Below, one piece after another: positions 1 through 11,662 of a stretch of DNA of 64,000 bases. Below the pieces are notes generated by a model. It was not told where the DNA came from. It saw only the letters and a list, made by a program, of their open reading frames with translations, and searched no databases. Source of the stretch: Phoenix dactylifera (taxonomy: Eukaryota; Streptophyta; Magnoliopsida; Arecales; Arecaceae); contig NC_052401.1 in assembly GCF_009389715.1 (NCBI RefSeq), positions 5,392,148 through 5,456,147 of the forward strand, read 5' to 3'. Made by a program: the position numbers and the translations under genes. Each line of letters starts with the position of its first letter. Position 1 is the first letter of the stretch.

Positions 1-900
1 ACAAAAATCATATGGGGCGGGCATTAGAGAAAAATTATGAAGTAGGTTTTTTATTTTGTCATATTTTTTCTAGTGCCCATTTTAAAGAAGAAACCTAAAA
101 ATTATAGACTCTTACTAATAGAGTCGTCAATCCGGTAATTAAAAAAAAATAAAAAAGAAAAGGAAATTGTGCGAACATCCTCTTTCTTCCTCATTTCCAA
201 AACATACTTTTTACGACATCGTCAAGCAATACATACCAAGCAAATTAGTTATTTAACAAATAAAAAAATATATCTAGATAAATCGATATACAGTTTCGAG
301 TACATGAGGTTTACCAATACACACCATATGGCTAGATGATATACATTTAGCAAATTAGTTATCTAGTAATCCAAATATATACCTTTAAGCAAATTGATGC
401 ATAGTTTTTCGAACATCATATCTACTGATACACATTATATGGTTGGTGATACACACTCGTTAACTTTCTGATGTATATTGTAAGCTTATTTGATACATAC
501 TTAGTAGTGATTCAATACATACTTTTAGTTAAATCGATACATAGTTTCTAAAATATGCTTTTTACCAGTATATACTACATGCCCATATAATATACATCAA
601 GTAAATTAGTTCCAGCAAGTCAATACATACCTTTAGATAAATCGATACATAGTTTTTAGAATATAGTGTTGATCAGTACTGGTGCATAGTTTTCTAGCAT
701 TGTCTAACATAAAAAATTATATATGTACCATTTCTTACATTCTATGAACTCTTAGGTGCAAAGATTTTAGAAAAAAGAGAGATTTGAAGGAGAAGAAAGG
801 GAGTCGAGAGGAGAAGAAAGAACTCACGGATGGGATAGATGGCTTGATGAGGAAGATCGATGGAGAGGCTTGATGAGGAAGAAAAAGGATACAAACGGTT
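1..900. repeat. AT-rich dispersed repeat with degenerate internal units
   Basis: This stretch is AT-rich and carries loosely repeated units. A phrase like 'gatacatagttt' recurs near 290, 402, 537 and 645, which is a spacing of roughly 110-135 bases, along with 'aaattagtt' and 'atacatacctttag'. The reverse complement of 52995-53690 has the same order of phrases, including a 'ggcaggcactagagaaaaa'-type start and 'caaattagttatctagtaa'. The two are therefore copies of one dispersed family in opposite orientations. No coding capacity is visible. The class is unknown; it could be part of an LTR element or a large non-autonomous element. Confidence 0.6.
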
Positions 901-2029
901 TCTCTTCGTGGATGATCTCTCTTGGCATGCGCAGTTTTTTTTTTCTAATTTTTTTCAAGTTACAGGATTAACGGACTCCGTTAGTAGGAATTGTCCTATC
1001 CCTATTTGACTTTTGGATTTTCTCTTTCTCGTCCTATATGATATTCTATAATGCCCACCCGTGATTTTTGTTCCTTGTTCACTCCATATCTGATATGAAA
1101 ATTCTTGTGATTGTTCAATGGGATGAAATGAAAGCCATCTCTAATTTTTGTGGCAGAAAAGTGAAGGCAGTAAAGGTCAGCATGGAGTTTGGCTCTTTAA
1201 ATGACTGGAAGACAGTAGCTGAAGCAAGCATCTAACTCAGTTGGCCAATTACTACCCTCTTTTAAGGAAGAAACTTCCCCAGGATAGGTCCCGAGGGCAT
1301 TCCTCAAAGCCATTCTATATGTGATGTGTGCTTTGAAGAATTGGAGTTGGTGATCATCTTCACAAAAACAGGGGTATGAATAAATGCTGCATTTAAAATG
1401 ATTGTCACTTACGTGAAAAGCTTGATTTCTGCTGCAGCAGTGAAATGATCATTAAAAGATGATTATTATGGAATTAAATGCAGCAGAACTGCACGAAACC
1501 AAGTAGAATAGCAGTAGGTTGGTTTTCAATGCACTGCTCATTTGTTGGTAGCTGAAGTGTTTTGATGAGGTTCATGAGGTGGTAAAAAGAGAAACCATTC
1601 GTTTCATTCAATGATCTGTACCCGCTGCAGAGACGCTTCATTTTCTTGGGAAACATTTATCCATTTCTTGGCACCATGCATTACTTTCATTATTGTTATT
1701 CATTATTAGGTTTTTTTTTTGAGAAATATTGTTACTGATTATTATTACCTCTATCTTTTTTAAGCTTCATATTCATCAGCCACATTGACAAGTCAACAAT
1801 ACATTGCGTGACCTAGAAAAGATATTGGTAGATTCAGTGTCTATATATTCTATCAATGGAAATAAATATCTAAGGATCGTTTCATGTGCTTCCTAAGGCA
1901 TTATTATCATTAGCACTACTCAAGTTTGGTGTTGCTTTTCTTATTTATTCCATATTTAATTGCCTTTTTTGATGTCTTGCATAAATTTATCAACAGCTTA
2001 TTGCAGGATATTTCTTGGATTGTAAGAAT
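901..2029. other. Intergenic, nothing recognised
   Basis: The sequence is AT-rich, and every reading frame breaks within about 60 codons. I see no domain, RNA gene or clear repeat structure here. Confidence 0.5.
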
Positions 2030-4600
2030 GAAATGTGGAAGATGATACACAATTCACTTCCTATACAACTCAATTGAACTCAACTAAGCCTAGACACCAA
2101 ACTAAGTGGGGCTGCAATGTGAATCTTTTTTTTTCATTCCACTCTGTTTGAGGTCCCACTTTTTGAAAGATGTAGGAATATCAAATTCTTCCTTATTACC
2201 TTATTGATTTTCAGTCTATCTCTCTCTATATTTTTTTCTATATATATCAAACCACTCCTTTGTATTAGTATATCACTTGGCCTACATTGTACATATCTAA
2301 ACCATCTAGTTGTTTTTTCTCTCAATTTGTTTTTTATTTGTGCTACCCTACGTTATTTAAAGAATAATTTTGTTTCTTATTTTATATTTTTTATATTACC
2401 ATGCATCTTCTCAATATTCTCATTTTGCCTGCACATATTTTGAAAATATTTATTTTCTAATTGCTTAATATTCTATACTATAAAGTATTGCTGGTTGTAC
2501 GTTGTTTTATAATTTTTTTTTTCATCAACTTGGCAGGTATTCTATGATTATAATATTTCAGTTGTGCTTCTTTATTTATCCAACTTGCTTTAATTCTAAG
2601 GATAACATCCTCTTCAATCCCTCTTTATAAATAATCATTCTCAAATATAGAAAATAATCACTTTTAAGAACTTCATGATACTTAATTTTCACTCAACTTC
2701 AACTTCATCTCTATTTCTAATTTTGCTAAAATTACATTTTATGTATTCTGTCTTAGTTCTACGTAACCTACAATTTATGAATTCTAATGCATTCCTCTAC
2801 AATTCCAACTTATAATTTAACTCTAATCTTATTTTCATCTACCAAGACTGTGTCATTTGTAAGGAGCATGCATGAAGAAATATGTCTAGTAAACTCATCC
2901 ATAACTAGCATAAAGCGGATCCATGGTGTAAATCTATTGTAATTGGAGAATTATTGGTGTTACCATTAATAATTCTCATACTTTATATTGTTCCATCAAT
3001 CTTCAAAATACCAAAACAGCTTTCATAGCCGACTTTTCTGGCATAAAACCAAGTTGATTTTTTGATATTTTTGTGTCACATCTCATTCTGTGCTCAATCA
3101 TCCTTTACTAAAGTTTTATAGTATGATTTCTGAGTTTAATACCATGATAGTTGGAACAATGCTGAATATTGCTTTTATTTTTAGAAATTAGTACTTATGT
3201 ACTCTTCCTCTATTCATTTAGCATCTTACCGGTCTTTAAGATTTTATTAAATAAATTAGTCAATCAAGTTACATTCGCGTTACCTAAATACCTCTAAACC
3301 TCAATAGTGATTTTGTCAAGTCTACATTTTCATCTTTTCATAGCTTGAGATACTCTATTCGACGTGTATATTTAATATTACTATTCTTAATAGAACTAGT
3401 AATGCATCCAGAATCATTTGCATAGTTTTTATTAAATAGTTTATCGGAACAACTCATCATTTTTCTTTTATCTCATTTTTTTTAAACTAAAATTTTTCAA
3501 TTTTCATCTTTGATGCATTTAACATAAGTCAAGTCTCTAGTTTTTTCTTTCTCTTAGTCTTGTAATCTTATAAATATATTCTTTTTCCATTCTTAGTTTC
3601 CAACTTGCAATATCTCTTCATATGCTTTGAATCTAGCTTCGTGTACCATCTTCTTGACTTTATTCTTAGTCATTTGATAGCTTTCATATACTTCTCTATT
3701 CTTACATTTAAATAGTTTTCTCTAAGACTCTGTTATTCTGCTACTAAGTTTCTTTATTGAATTTTCTTATTATGCTACCAAGTTTTCTTACCGGATGACC
3801 ATTTTCTCTTTGATTCTCCTAACACCTTTGTAGTTACTTAGTACTGTTAGTCATCTCTTCCCATATGCTATTGTTTTTTTTCATCCTATTTTTCTTCCTT
3901 CAGCATTTTATCTTTAAAAGCTATTTATTTCTCTCTTTGCAAATTCTACCATCTAGTTCTCGAATTTCTATTCTTTGGCCCTTTTCTTCAATTTCTAATA
4001 CACTTCCAAAACCACCGGTTTACGTTGGGTGGCTAAATAGTTACCCAACATAATATTCCAAATTTTATACAAAACTCAATCAGCCTTTGTATTAAAAAAA
4101 AAAATCTATTTGAGTAGTATTACACCCACTTTTAAAAGTTGTCAAATGAGAATTTTAAAGCAGGTGTTAGTTATTACCATGCTCTATGCCATCATGAACT
4201 CTAAAATGAGGTTTCCTTATTTCTATCTCCAAAACTATATTCTCCTTGCATTTCTTCGAACTTACTTCATATTTTCCCGCATGCCTAATTGAATCTCTTC
4301 CAATAAATATTTTTTCTATATTAAGAATATCTTGAATTAGTCCATCTATGTCCTAAAATGTTCGTTTATAATATCATTCGATTCTACTTCAGGAGTATAA
4401 CCATTGATGACGTCGATAGACTCCTTTCCAAATACTAATTTTATCAAGATTATTCTATCTCTTACTCTCTTAATATCTATAACCTCATATTCTAAACTCT
4501 CATCTATAATAATTTCTTCTCTATTTTTATTTCTATCCTTCGCAGTATATCAAAGTTTATAACCCACTATGGAAGTTTATTTCATGCAATTCCTATTCAA
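2030..4600 (-). mobile_element. Decayed RTE-clade LINE (non-LTR retrotransposon)
   Basis: Read on the minus strand, several RTE-type landmarks appear in the right order, broken by stops and frameshifts. Near 4390-4560 there is an endonuclease-like stretch with 'DRIILIKLVFGKESIDVIN' followed by GYTPEV, which matches the AYAPQV-type motif of RTE endonucleases. Near 3030-3055 comes NQLGFMPEKSAMKAV, matching the reverse-transcriptase NQFGFMPGRS motif. Near 2845-2875 comes CMLLTNDTVLV in the position of the catalytic ADD box, with A and D substituted. At 2134-2325 lies the typical C-terminal tail with RWFRYVQCRP and IRKNLIFLHLS. The element is nearly full length but cannot be active. Established knowledge: RTE LINEs encode an AP endonuclease and a reverse transcriptase for target-primed insertion. 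The ends are approximate. Confidence 0.82.
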
Positions 4601-4625
4601 TAATCAATTTTTTTTAAAAATCTTT

Positions 4626-4815
4626 AAACAATGGTGACCTATGGAAGCTAATAGTGTTGCTGATTGGATTGCGAGTTATGTGGCCAATCATATTAGAACT
4701 ATATTATGAAATTTTTCAATAAATCTGTCTGCCTAATTTTTGAATATTTTATTTTCTAATTTCTACCCAGATATTTATACTCGTATTAATTAAATCATCT
4801 GGCTTAAACAAAAAA
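4626..4815 (+). mobile_element. 3' tail of an L1-type LINE with RNase H end
   Basis: A short open stretch reads EANSVADWIASYVANHIRT, which resembles the C-terminal end of the RNase H domain in plant L1-type LINEs. It is followed by an AT-rich 3' tail with 'atattttattttctaattt'. The minus-strand relic at 55320-56005 ends with a similar ANHIRTT phrase and a similar tail, so both come from one LINE family. The copy is severely 5'-truncated and lies beside the start of the RTE relic. Confidence 0.55.
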
Positions 4816-7065
4816 TGATGACCTAAGAGAGGGTTGAGCCATTAACAGGCAAAGGCTGTACGTTTTAGTAAACAATATTAACCCAAAGAGAATTTCCTCA
4901 AAAGGAGTTAACCCAAAGGGAAATGCTTACATAACTAGGTAAAATACTCAACAACGTGGTGCTAAGAGATTTACCTGCATCGCACCTGGCATGACTCTAA
5001 GCCAAAGTGATCCTGACTCAACCGAGCTGGTTCAGTTGCCACCTTAGGATGCAAATTGGGACATGCACATAAGCATCCATCAATGGTACTCAATTAGTAT
5101 GCATGCATTCTACCGCCCAGTCTTCATTGTGTACAAGCGTACCACCTAACTAGTACCCATGTAGCATCTCCCAGCCCATTAAATAGTCCTCAATTTGGGT
5201 GGGCAAAGTTAAGACTACATGCATGGCATCAGCATCGCAGGTCCCACTTCAGAGCTGGAAGGGCAGGACACGGGAGTTCTGCATCGCGAGGGAAGGAGCT
5301 GCATTTGATGAGTTCTGATCCTTACGTAATCATAGTTTGACCGTAACATCACATACGAGGATCCATGCATACATGTATTTAGTCTCACATTGGTTATTCA
5401 TTAATAGATCTTAGGTGAATCAATGAATCTAAATAATATTTTTTAGCTAGTCATTTTATGTTAGATTCTCGATTATTATAAATAGTTTCAGAGAGGATCT
5501 GGTTCGGCAACGGTTGTGATACTTGTGAATCTTTAGTCCGTTGAGGATGTTAGGACTTAAACGAAATAGTATGTAAGGATTTGTTTGCTGGATAGATGTT
5601 GTGAACTTATACAGAATCAAAAAATCTAAATAATATTTTTTAGCTAGTTATTTTGGATAAGATCTTGAATTATTACATGATATGTATGTGATGATAGTTT
5701 GGACCATGACATGTATGTGTGACCTCTCCTTAGGGATGCATTGAAGGCACCTGGGTCCTCCTGTGGACAGGCCATGTACTTTATTTTATGTTCCATCGCA
5801 TTAGACGTAACGTAGTGCTGGCGGAGCCGGCAAGGTGTCGAGATTGCACTCGGAAGTCGGGAATCCGCTTCATGTTAAGGGATGGAAATGTCGTATGAAA
5901 CAATTTTTTTGACTTTTATTAGTAATTAGAAAATTTTGTAAAAAAATATTTTGTTTTATTTTTTCCAAAGGCTAACTTTGTTTTTATTAGTTATTTTATT
6001 ATTTATTAGAATATATATTTTATCATGTTGCACAAGTTTAAATTAGCCAATTGTGCATAACTAATATAGCTTGGCATGCATGGTTTAGTAAAGTTTTTCT
6101 GGTACAATTACAATCGACCAAAATGGACTATATTGTAAGAGTAATTGAAGGTAACCCATCTTTGTTAAAATGAAAATAAAATTGATTTTTGATCTTTCAA
6201 GAGATCCTAATAATTAAAAGTGAAAAGTAGAATCACGACTAAAATATTTTTATGATGCAAGTGGCACCGGAAGCACAATTGTCGGCCTGGTCAAGGCACA
6301 ATGTAGATGCATGGCTAGGTGGATATCCAGTGTCGTCGAGCATATATAGTTTAAATTACGCTTTATGATTAGGGTTGTTAATGCTGAGTCACACCAACTA
6401 CTTGACTATATGGTCATGAAAATGCTGGTTCAAGCTGTTTTGATACTAGCCATGGAGCTAGTGTTTGTTTACTTTGGATAGTATCACTCTTTGCCACTTG
6501 GATGGTCAAGCCTCGAGAGATGATATATGGTCGAAGGTGTAGATCTCCTAATTAAAAGAAAAAAGAAGGGGAGAAAAAGATGTTTCAATATGCAGTGCTC
6601 CAAACTCATTCAAAGCTTGGCTAGGTTATCATCTTAATTGGAATTGGTGAAAGTACAGCTACACATAGGCATGGCATATCTAAGCTTGGGCATCAGCCAA
6701 GTCTAATTCATATTGATTTAGATTAAAATTCGATTAATTTGACTTTGAATACCATGTTTTCGTTCAACAAGATATTTTTTTTGTTTGTTTGGTTCCTATG
6801 GAACTCAAACTAGTTCGTTGGAAACGTGTCTTAGTTAATTTATGGAAAAATACAAATTGCGAGTACTGATCAGTTTGGATTTTGTTCCCAATGCATGTAC
6901 GCAATACATGCCATACTTATTCATAACATGTTTGATTATTTATTTGAAAATCTGTACTATTTGCCGAGCTTCTTCTTTTTCTTTAACATGGCATTCAAAA
7001 ATTTTCTAACAACATAAAAATTCCCAAAAAGTTTACAACACAATATTGTGTGTCTATATATATAT
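4816..7065. other. Intergenic, with an LTR-like repeated segment at 5370-5690
   Basis: No gene was recognised. A phrase 'aatctaaataatatttttt' plus 'agctagt' occurs near 5427 and again near 5622, about 195 bases apart, followed each time by a similar 'gat...attatta' stretch. With the TATA-like 'attataaatag' at about 5475, this could be a fragment of an LTR with an internal duplication. The rest (5700-7065) is AT-rich without visible structure. Confidence 0.4.
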
Positions 7066-7482
7066 ACATAAAGAGAGAGAGCGTGCTACTAGACTTGGTT
7101 ACACTCAACAAGATCTCTATTTAGTATTGATCAGATCTAAATCGGACAATGAACATCTCACATCAATGCTCTGAGCTATTGGATATAATATACTCTCTCT
7201 ACTATTTACATATTAAAAATTATTAGACTCAAAAACTTCTAGCCTTTATATTAAGTGTCAAAAATTGGACATTCTAAATAACATAAAATAATGCATTTTT
7301 TTTTTGACCACTTGATATATAGGTTAACGGTCTCCAAATCACATAATTTTTGATATGTAAATAGTATAAGGGTAATAGATTACATCCAACAGTTCGGATC
7401 ATCGATATAGAATCTCTATCTTCCGATTTAGACCTGACCGAATTTGAGTACAAATTCACTCGTGTGTGGCCAAGCCGAGCTA

Positions 7483-7529
<47 letters not shown>

Positions 7530-7533
7530 ATAT
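7066..7533. mobile_element. Inverted-repeat MITE-like element with GA/CT ends
   Basis: The left arm (about 7066-7280) is the imperfect reverse complement of the right arm (about 7300-7533). The left carries 'taaagagagagagcgtgct' and the right ends with 'agctcgctctctctc' and 'ctctttata'. Inside, the phrase 'atatgtaaatagta' and the 'tccgatttaga' region occur in both arms in opposite directions. The right end holds a (CT)n tract at about 7487-7530. A single-arm relative lies at 46440-46625. No coding potential is seen, so this is probably a non-autonomous DNA element or a retroelement dimer arranged head to head. Confidence 0.6.
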
Positions 7534-8975
7534 GTGTGTGTGTGTATAGCATATGTGTGTGTATGTATGTATATGTATATTAGTTGTAACATTAGAAACA
7601 TAAATTTTACTTTGGTTCTATTGAGAATTAAACATTGTCAGTGTTACATATATTCATATGTCATATCTAAGGCTGGTCAATCTCAAATAAATCATATTCA
7701 ACACTTGATCTATATTAGGTCTTAGATTCGGTTGGCTTGGATCAAGTTGACGGGGGATCCATGATGTGGACTAATATGTCAAAAGAATTTAGTTATTCTA
7801 TAGAGAAAAATTATTGAGATTTTACCAGCCTTCCTAATTTTCAAATGACTAATGCCAAGGAGTGATCTCCATGCGGCCTGGGGAAATTTGTGTAATTCTT
7901 TTTCCTTTTTTTGGTGACATAGAGGAGCTGTAACACCATGCGAACCTAAACCCATCCCAACCCATCTAGACTAGAAACTAGTCTTCTAGGCAGACCGAGC
8001 CAGGTATTTGGTGCCGGTGTGAGAGCTGAAACCACTTGGAATCGAGCATAAGGGGTCTCATCCAAGAGGCAATAGGTGATACTATCTGAGGTAATGCGCG
8101 AAGTTATGAAATTAGTGTAATTCACAAGGTTGATGAGAATCATAGACATATATAGGGTCCATTAGCTCGATGATAAGAAGTTGGTGTAATTTACAATTAT
8201 TTAGTTCAGTTTAAATATTTTATTTGAATTGAGTAATAATAATTAATTAGTATATTTTGACTTATGTTACTTTAGAATAATTGATTCTAAATGATTATGA
8301 GATGATTTATTTAGATATTGATTTAAATTAATCGAAGAATTATCATTAGTGCTTGAGGTTATATGATCAGTAGCCTCGCATGCTTGTATAGTTCGTCCTG
8401 CAGGTATGCGGTGTCTAGTACATTCTGGTTCGGAGCGTGCCAAAAAATATGGTTGATGTGAATCATGGAGATAGGGTTTAGGTAAACATAAGCATCAAAC
8501 TACAACCTCTCAACAAATGGCAGACACTCATCTTTGTTTGATGTCATGAGTGCCCCCTTCTCCTGTGTCTATGGAGCTGCACCCATCACTAGTAAGGCAC
8601 CAATCCCGTCATGCCACCTCGTAAGGCAGCTAAGCCGAGACCCTGGCATTTTTTTTAAAAAAAATTCTGGGATCAGTTTCAATTAATTCTATATGGGGTA
8701 GGATTTGATCCGCTTGCAGAGAGTCGGATTTTGGAAACATCAGCAGGTGTAAGTTGAGAAAATGAGATAGGGAGTAACAAAAGCTATAACATCAAACATT
8801 AAATGGATTCATGCCCAACAACCAAAGAGAGAGGCGCCTCAATTTATTGTTGTGGTTGGCACTGGCGAGAAGCAGCCCCATGCAACACGCCATATTTATT
8901 CCCTCTCTAATGTTTTGGCCAATTTACTGCATGGAGGCTGGTAATGAGGCAGCTGTTGTTATTAGTATTGGCACC

Positions 8976-9016
<41 letters not shown>

Positions 9017-10674
9017 CAGTTTCTTTGATTCTTTATGAGAATTAAGGTTCGGGCATGGCCATGAATGCTCACCCACAAGAAGCAGTTCATGATTTCGAGG
9101 TAGTTAATGGTGTAGGTACGTATATACATGGATGAAGATTGTCACATGGTGCATGAGAAATTTCAAGAGACGTTTGGACAATGTGTCACTTTCTCTTTCA
9201 TCCAAATCACGAAAAAAAAAAGAGAACTTTTTTCTCTAAGCGGAGCAAGCCAATTGCAGGTGGAGTGCAGCACAATGAGCGAATTGCTAGTAGAGCTGTT
9301 ATACTTGTTCTTTTTGGGTCACACAATTAGTTACCTAGGAGTGCAGAGAGCATAACCTCCATAGTTCGGGCTTACCTAAATATTGAAAGACATCAATTCG
9401 AGCTTAAATCGACTTACTCTATATTATACATATATAGTAATCCTAAAAGAAGAAAGCAATTGAGTGTTTAGTGACCTGATGTATCGACCATGCAATTTCT
9501 AGTTTTCTATAGCAACTTTTGCACCGCCTCTATTCGTGGACGTATGTCGACAGGCCAAACCATATAATTATCGTACATGTTTTTATTTTTATTTTTATTT
9601 TGTTCTTATTTCGTTATTCTCCTTACCTATTGCAACAAGTATAGTTCAAAGTTCAAAGAATTGTTATCATAATATGCCAAGTGGCTAATTGCCATGGCTA
9701 ATTGTACGTAAGCAAAGTTATCTACTTAATTGACTAACCTTGCATATCATCTTTGGAGCACATGTTTTTGAATGTAGCCCTTGATGAAGTTAAAACTACT
9801 TTGTATCTTTCATTCACCTAAGTCACAGTAGGAGAGAGAAAACAAAGCAGAAGATACACAATATGCCAAGTGGTAGTTTTTATTCTCCCAATACTGAAAC
9901 CACATGCTAATGTCTACAAAGAATGGCAATTATAGTTTCTTAATTAGATGTAGGAAGACAATGGATCAACATCATCTCTAAAATGTAACTACGAATAGAA
10001 TGGTGGTAGATAATTGTTGAGGCTTGGAACTGCCCAAAAAATTACTCAATCAAATAGTTTCATAACAAGACATCCCATTTAATTCCCATATTAGCTTCAA
10101 TCACCAATGTTTCTTTGGTGATACTTGAATGCAACAAATTAAGCTAGTGGAGTGAGAGATAATGAGAGCATAAAAAGGGGGTGGGGGGGATGTAATTAAG
10201 TGCCCCGGCGTGGGGTTAGCAAAGAATCCGATTGGGTGGGTCTCTTTTTGGTAAAACGATTTGGGTGGTTCATGGGCGCATTGTGACGAGAATACTCCAA
10301 CCGTGGAGGGAGGTTTTAAATGGTGTGGAGGAGGAGAGATTTGAGGCATTTAAGGTCACTCTACTCGTCACTTTTAATGCTAGCCTGCCCTCCTTTTAAT
10401 GGGGTTGGATGGAGCCCATTTAAGAACCCTCTTTAGTATCCATGCCCCCTCCTGCATGACCCCATCATTCAAAAGGGAGAGAGAACTCCCCGTTTCACAC
10501 CACAAGCCAAGCGCTCCCTGCAGTTCTCTTATCTTCTTCGTTCGCATGCCTCTTCTTCTCTCTCTGTGTAAATTGCTCTTTTTGTGAAGAAAGATCAAGG
10601 AGTTGATACAGCACAAGGAGTTCTCCGTAGGAGAAAGCAAGGAGAAGGTGGGCAGGGAGCAAACTTTGAAGGTG
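7534..10674. other. Intergenic and CFL1 upstream region
   Basis: No gene was recognised between the inverted-repeat element and the CFL1-like gene. A (CT)n microsatellite lies at about 8979-9008. The part from about 10380 to 10674 is richer in C and T and likely contains the promoter and 5' leader of the downstream CFL1-like gene. No TATA box was placed with certainty. Confidence 0.45.
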
Positions 10675-11117
10675 ATGGATCAAATAGAGCTATCTCTAGG
10701 CCCGTCTTTATCTAACTTTGTCAAGAGTGCGAAAAGCTCGTCTTCGGAATCAGATACTAACTCTCGGAGGAAGCGAAAGCATGCATGGGATGAGCCCATG
10801 ACACAAACTAGCATCGAACTTCAGCTTAATGACCCCTTGCCCTTTGATTGGGAGCAGTGCCTAGACCTAAAGGCAAGCATCCCTCTCCCCCCCCCCCCCC
10901 CCCCCTCTCTCTCTCTCTCTCCATATATATATATATATATGTATGTATGTATGTATCTCACTCACTCACACAACTCGCGCACACATTCTTTTTAGGAACA
11001 TATACATATACTTCCAGTAAGATACTTATATAATTACACTATTTTCATATAGTATGACCCACCTCGTTCTTATCCTTAGCATCAGAATGATGCTTCATGA
11101 TGTTGTCATGATCTCTC

Positions 11118-11160
<43 letters not shown>

Positions 11161-11662
11161 GTTAAATAAGTTAACCACGATGTCATGACATTATCCTTAA
11201 CAGATAGACTCTGATGATATCGAAATGATAATCTTTATAAAACGATGTCAACATGTTGTTATGATTGGTTTCGTCCCTATCAAATGATCTCTATAACCTG
11301 TCTGAATTATCCTGCGGCAGTCTGGAAGGATGTACTACTTGAATAGGAAAACATTGAAGAAGAGCTGGATCAGACCCAAGGAGCAAAAGCTAGACTTGGA
11401 GCTCAACATCTCGACCCTCCCAAGCTCAGAAGAGGAGGCTAGCACCACAGCTCCAGAGGAACCAAAGAAGCACAACAATTCAAGTGGCAACATGGTTGCG
11501 GTTGTGTGCATAAACTGCCATCTCCTCGTCATGATCTGCAGGTCATCTCCATCATGCCCGAATTGCAAGTACGTGCATGCATGGCTGCCGACAGCACACC
11601 AATCATCTCCTCGCAAGATGGAGGCTGCGAAGCCTTTGGAAACCCTAAGCCTCCTCCACTAG
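10675..11662 (+). CDS. CFL1: CURLY FLAG LEAF 1-like WW-domain protein (2 exons)
   Basis: I place exons at 10675-10872 and 11321-11662, giving 179 aa. The first ATG in frame opens MDQIELSLG. Residues 54-85 form a WW domain (DPLPFDWEQ ... MYYLNRKTLKKSWIRP) with tryptophans at 59 and 82; the intron splits it exactly in phase 0. Residues 90-96 (LDLELNI) fit an LxLxL EAR-type repression motif. Residues 129-148 hold two CxxC pairs (CINC, CPNC), a zinc-ribbon-like knuckle, and the protein ends in KPLETLSLLH. Known: rice CFL1 is a WW-domain protein that restrains cuticle development by acting with HD-ZIP IV factors. The splice appears to use a GC donor (AAG|GCAAGC) with a CAG acceptor. The intron is packed with poly-C, CT, TA and GTAT microsatellites. 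Family identity is by recognition, not search. Confidence 0.85.
10887..10952. repeat. Compound microsatellite in CFL1 intron
   Basis: Just after the GC donor the intron runs through about 16 C residues, then (CT)n, then (TA)n, then (GTAT)n. It is purely intronic if the GC-AG splice is right. Such tracts are length-variable. Confidence 0.9.
11111..11155. repeat. (CT)n microsatellite in CFL1 intron
   Basis: This is a nearly pure CT dinucleotide run of about 45 bases, in the same intron as the compound tract upstream. Confidence 0.9.
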
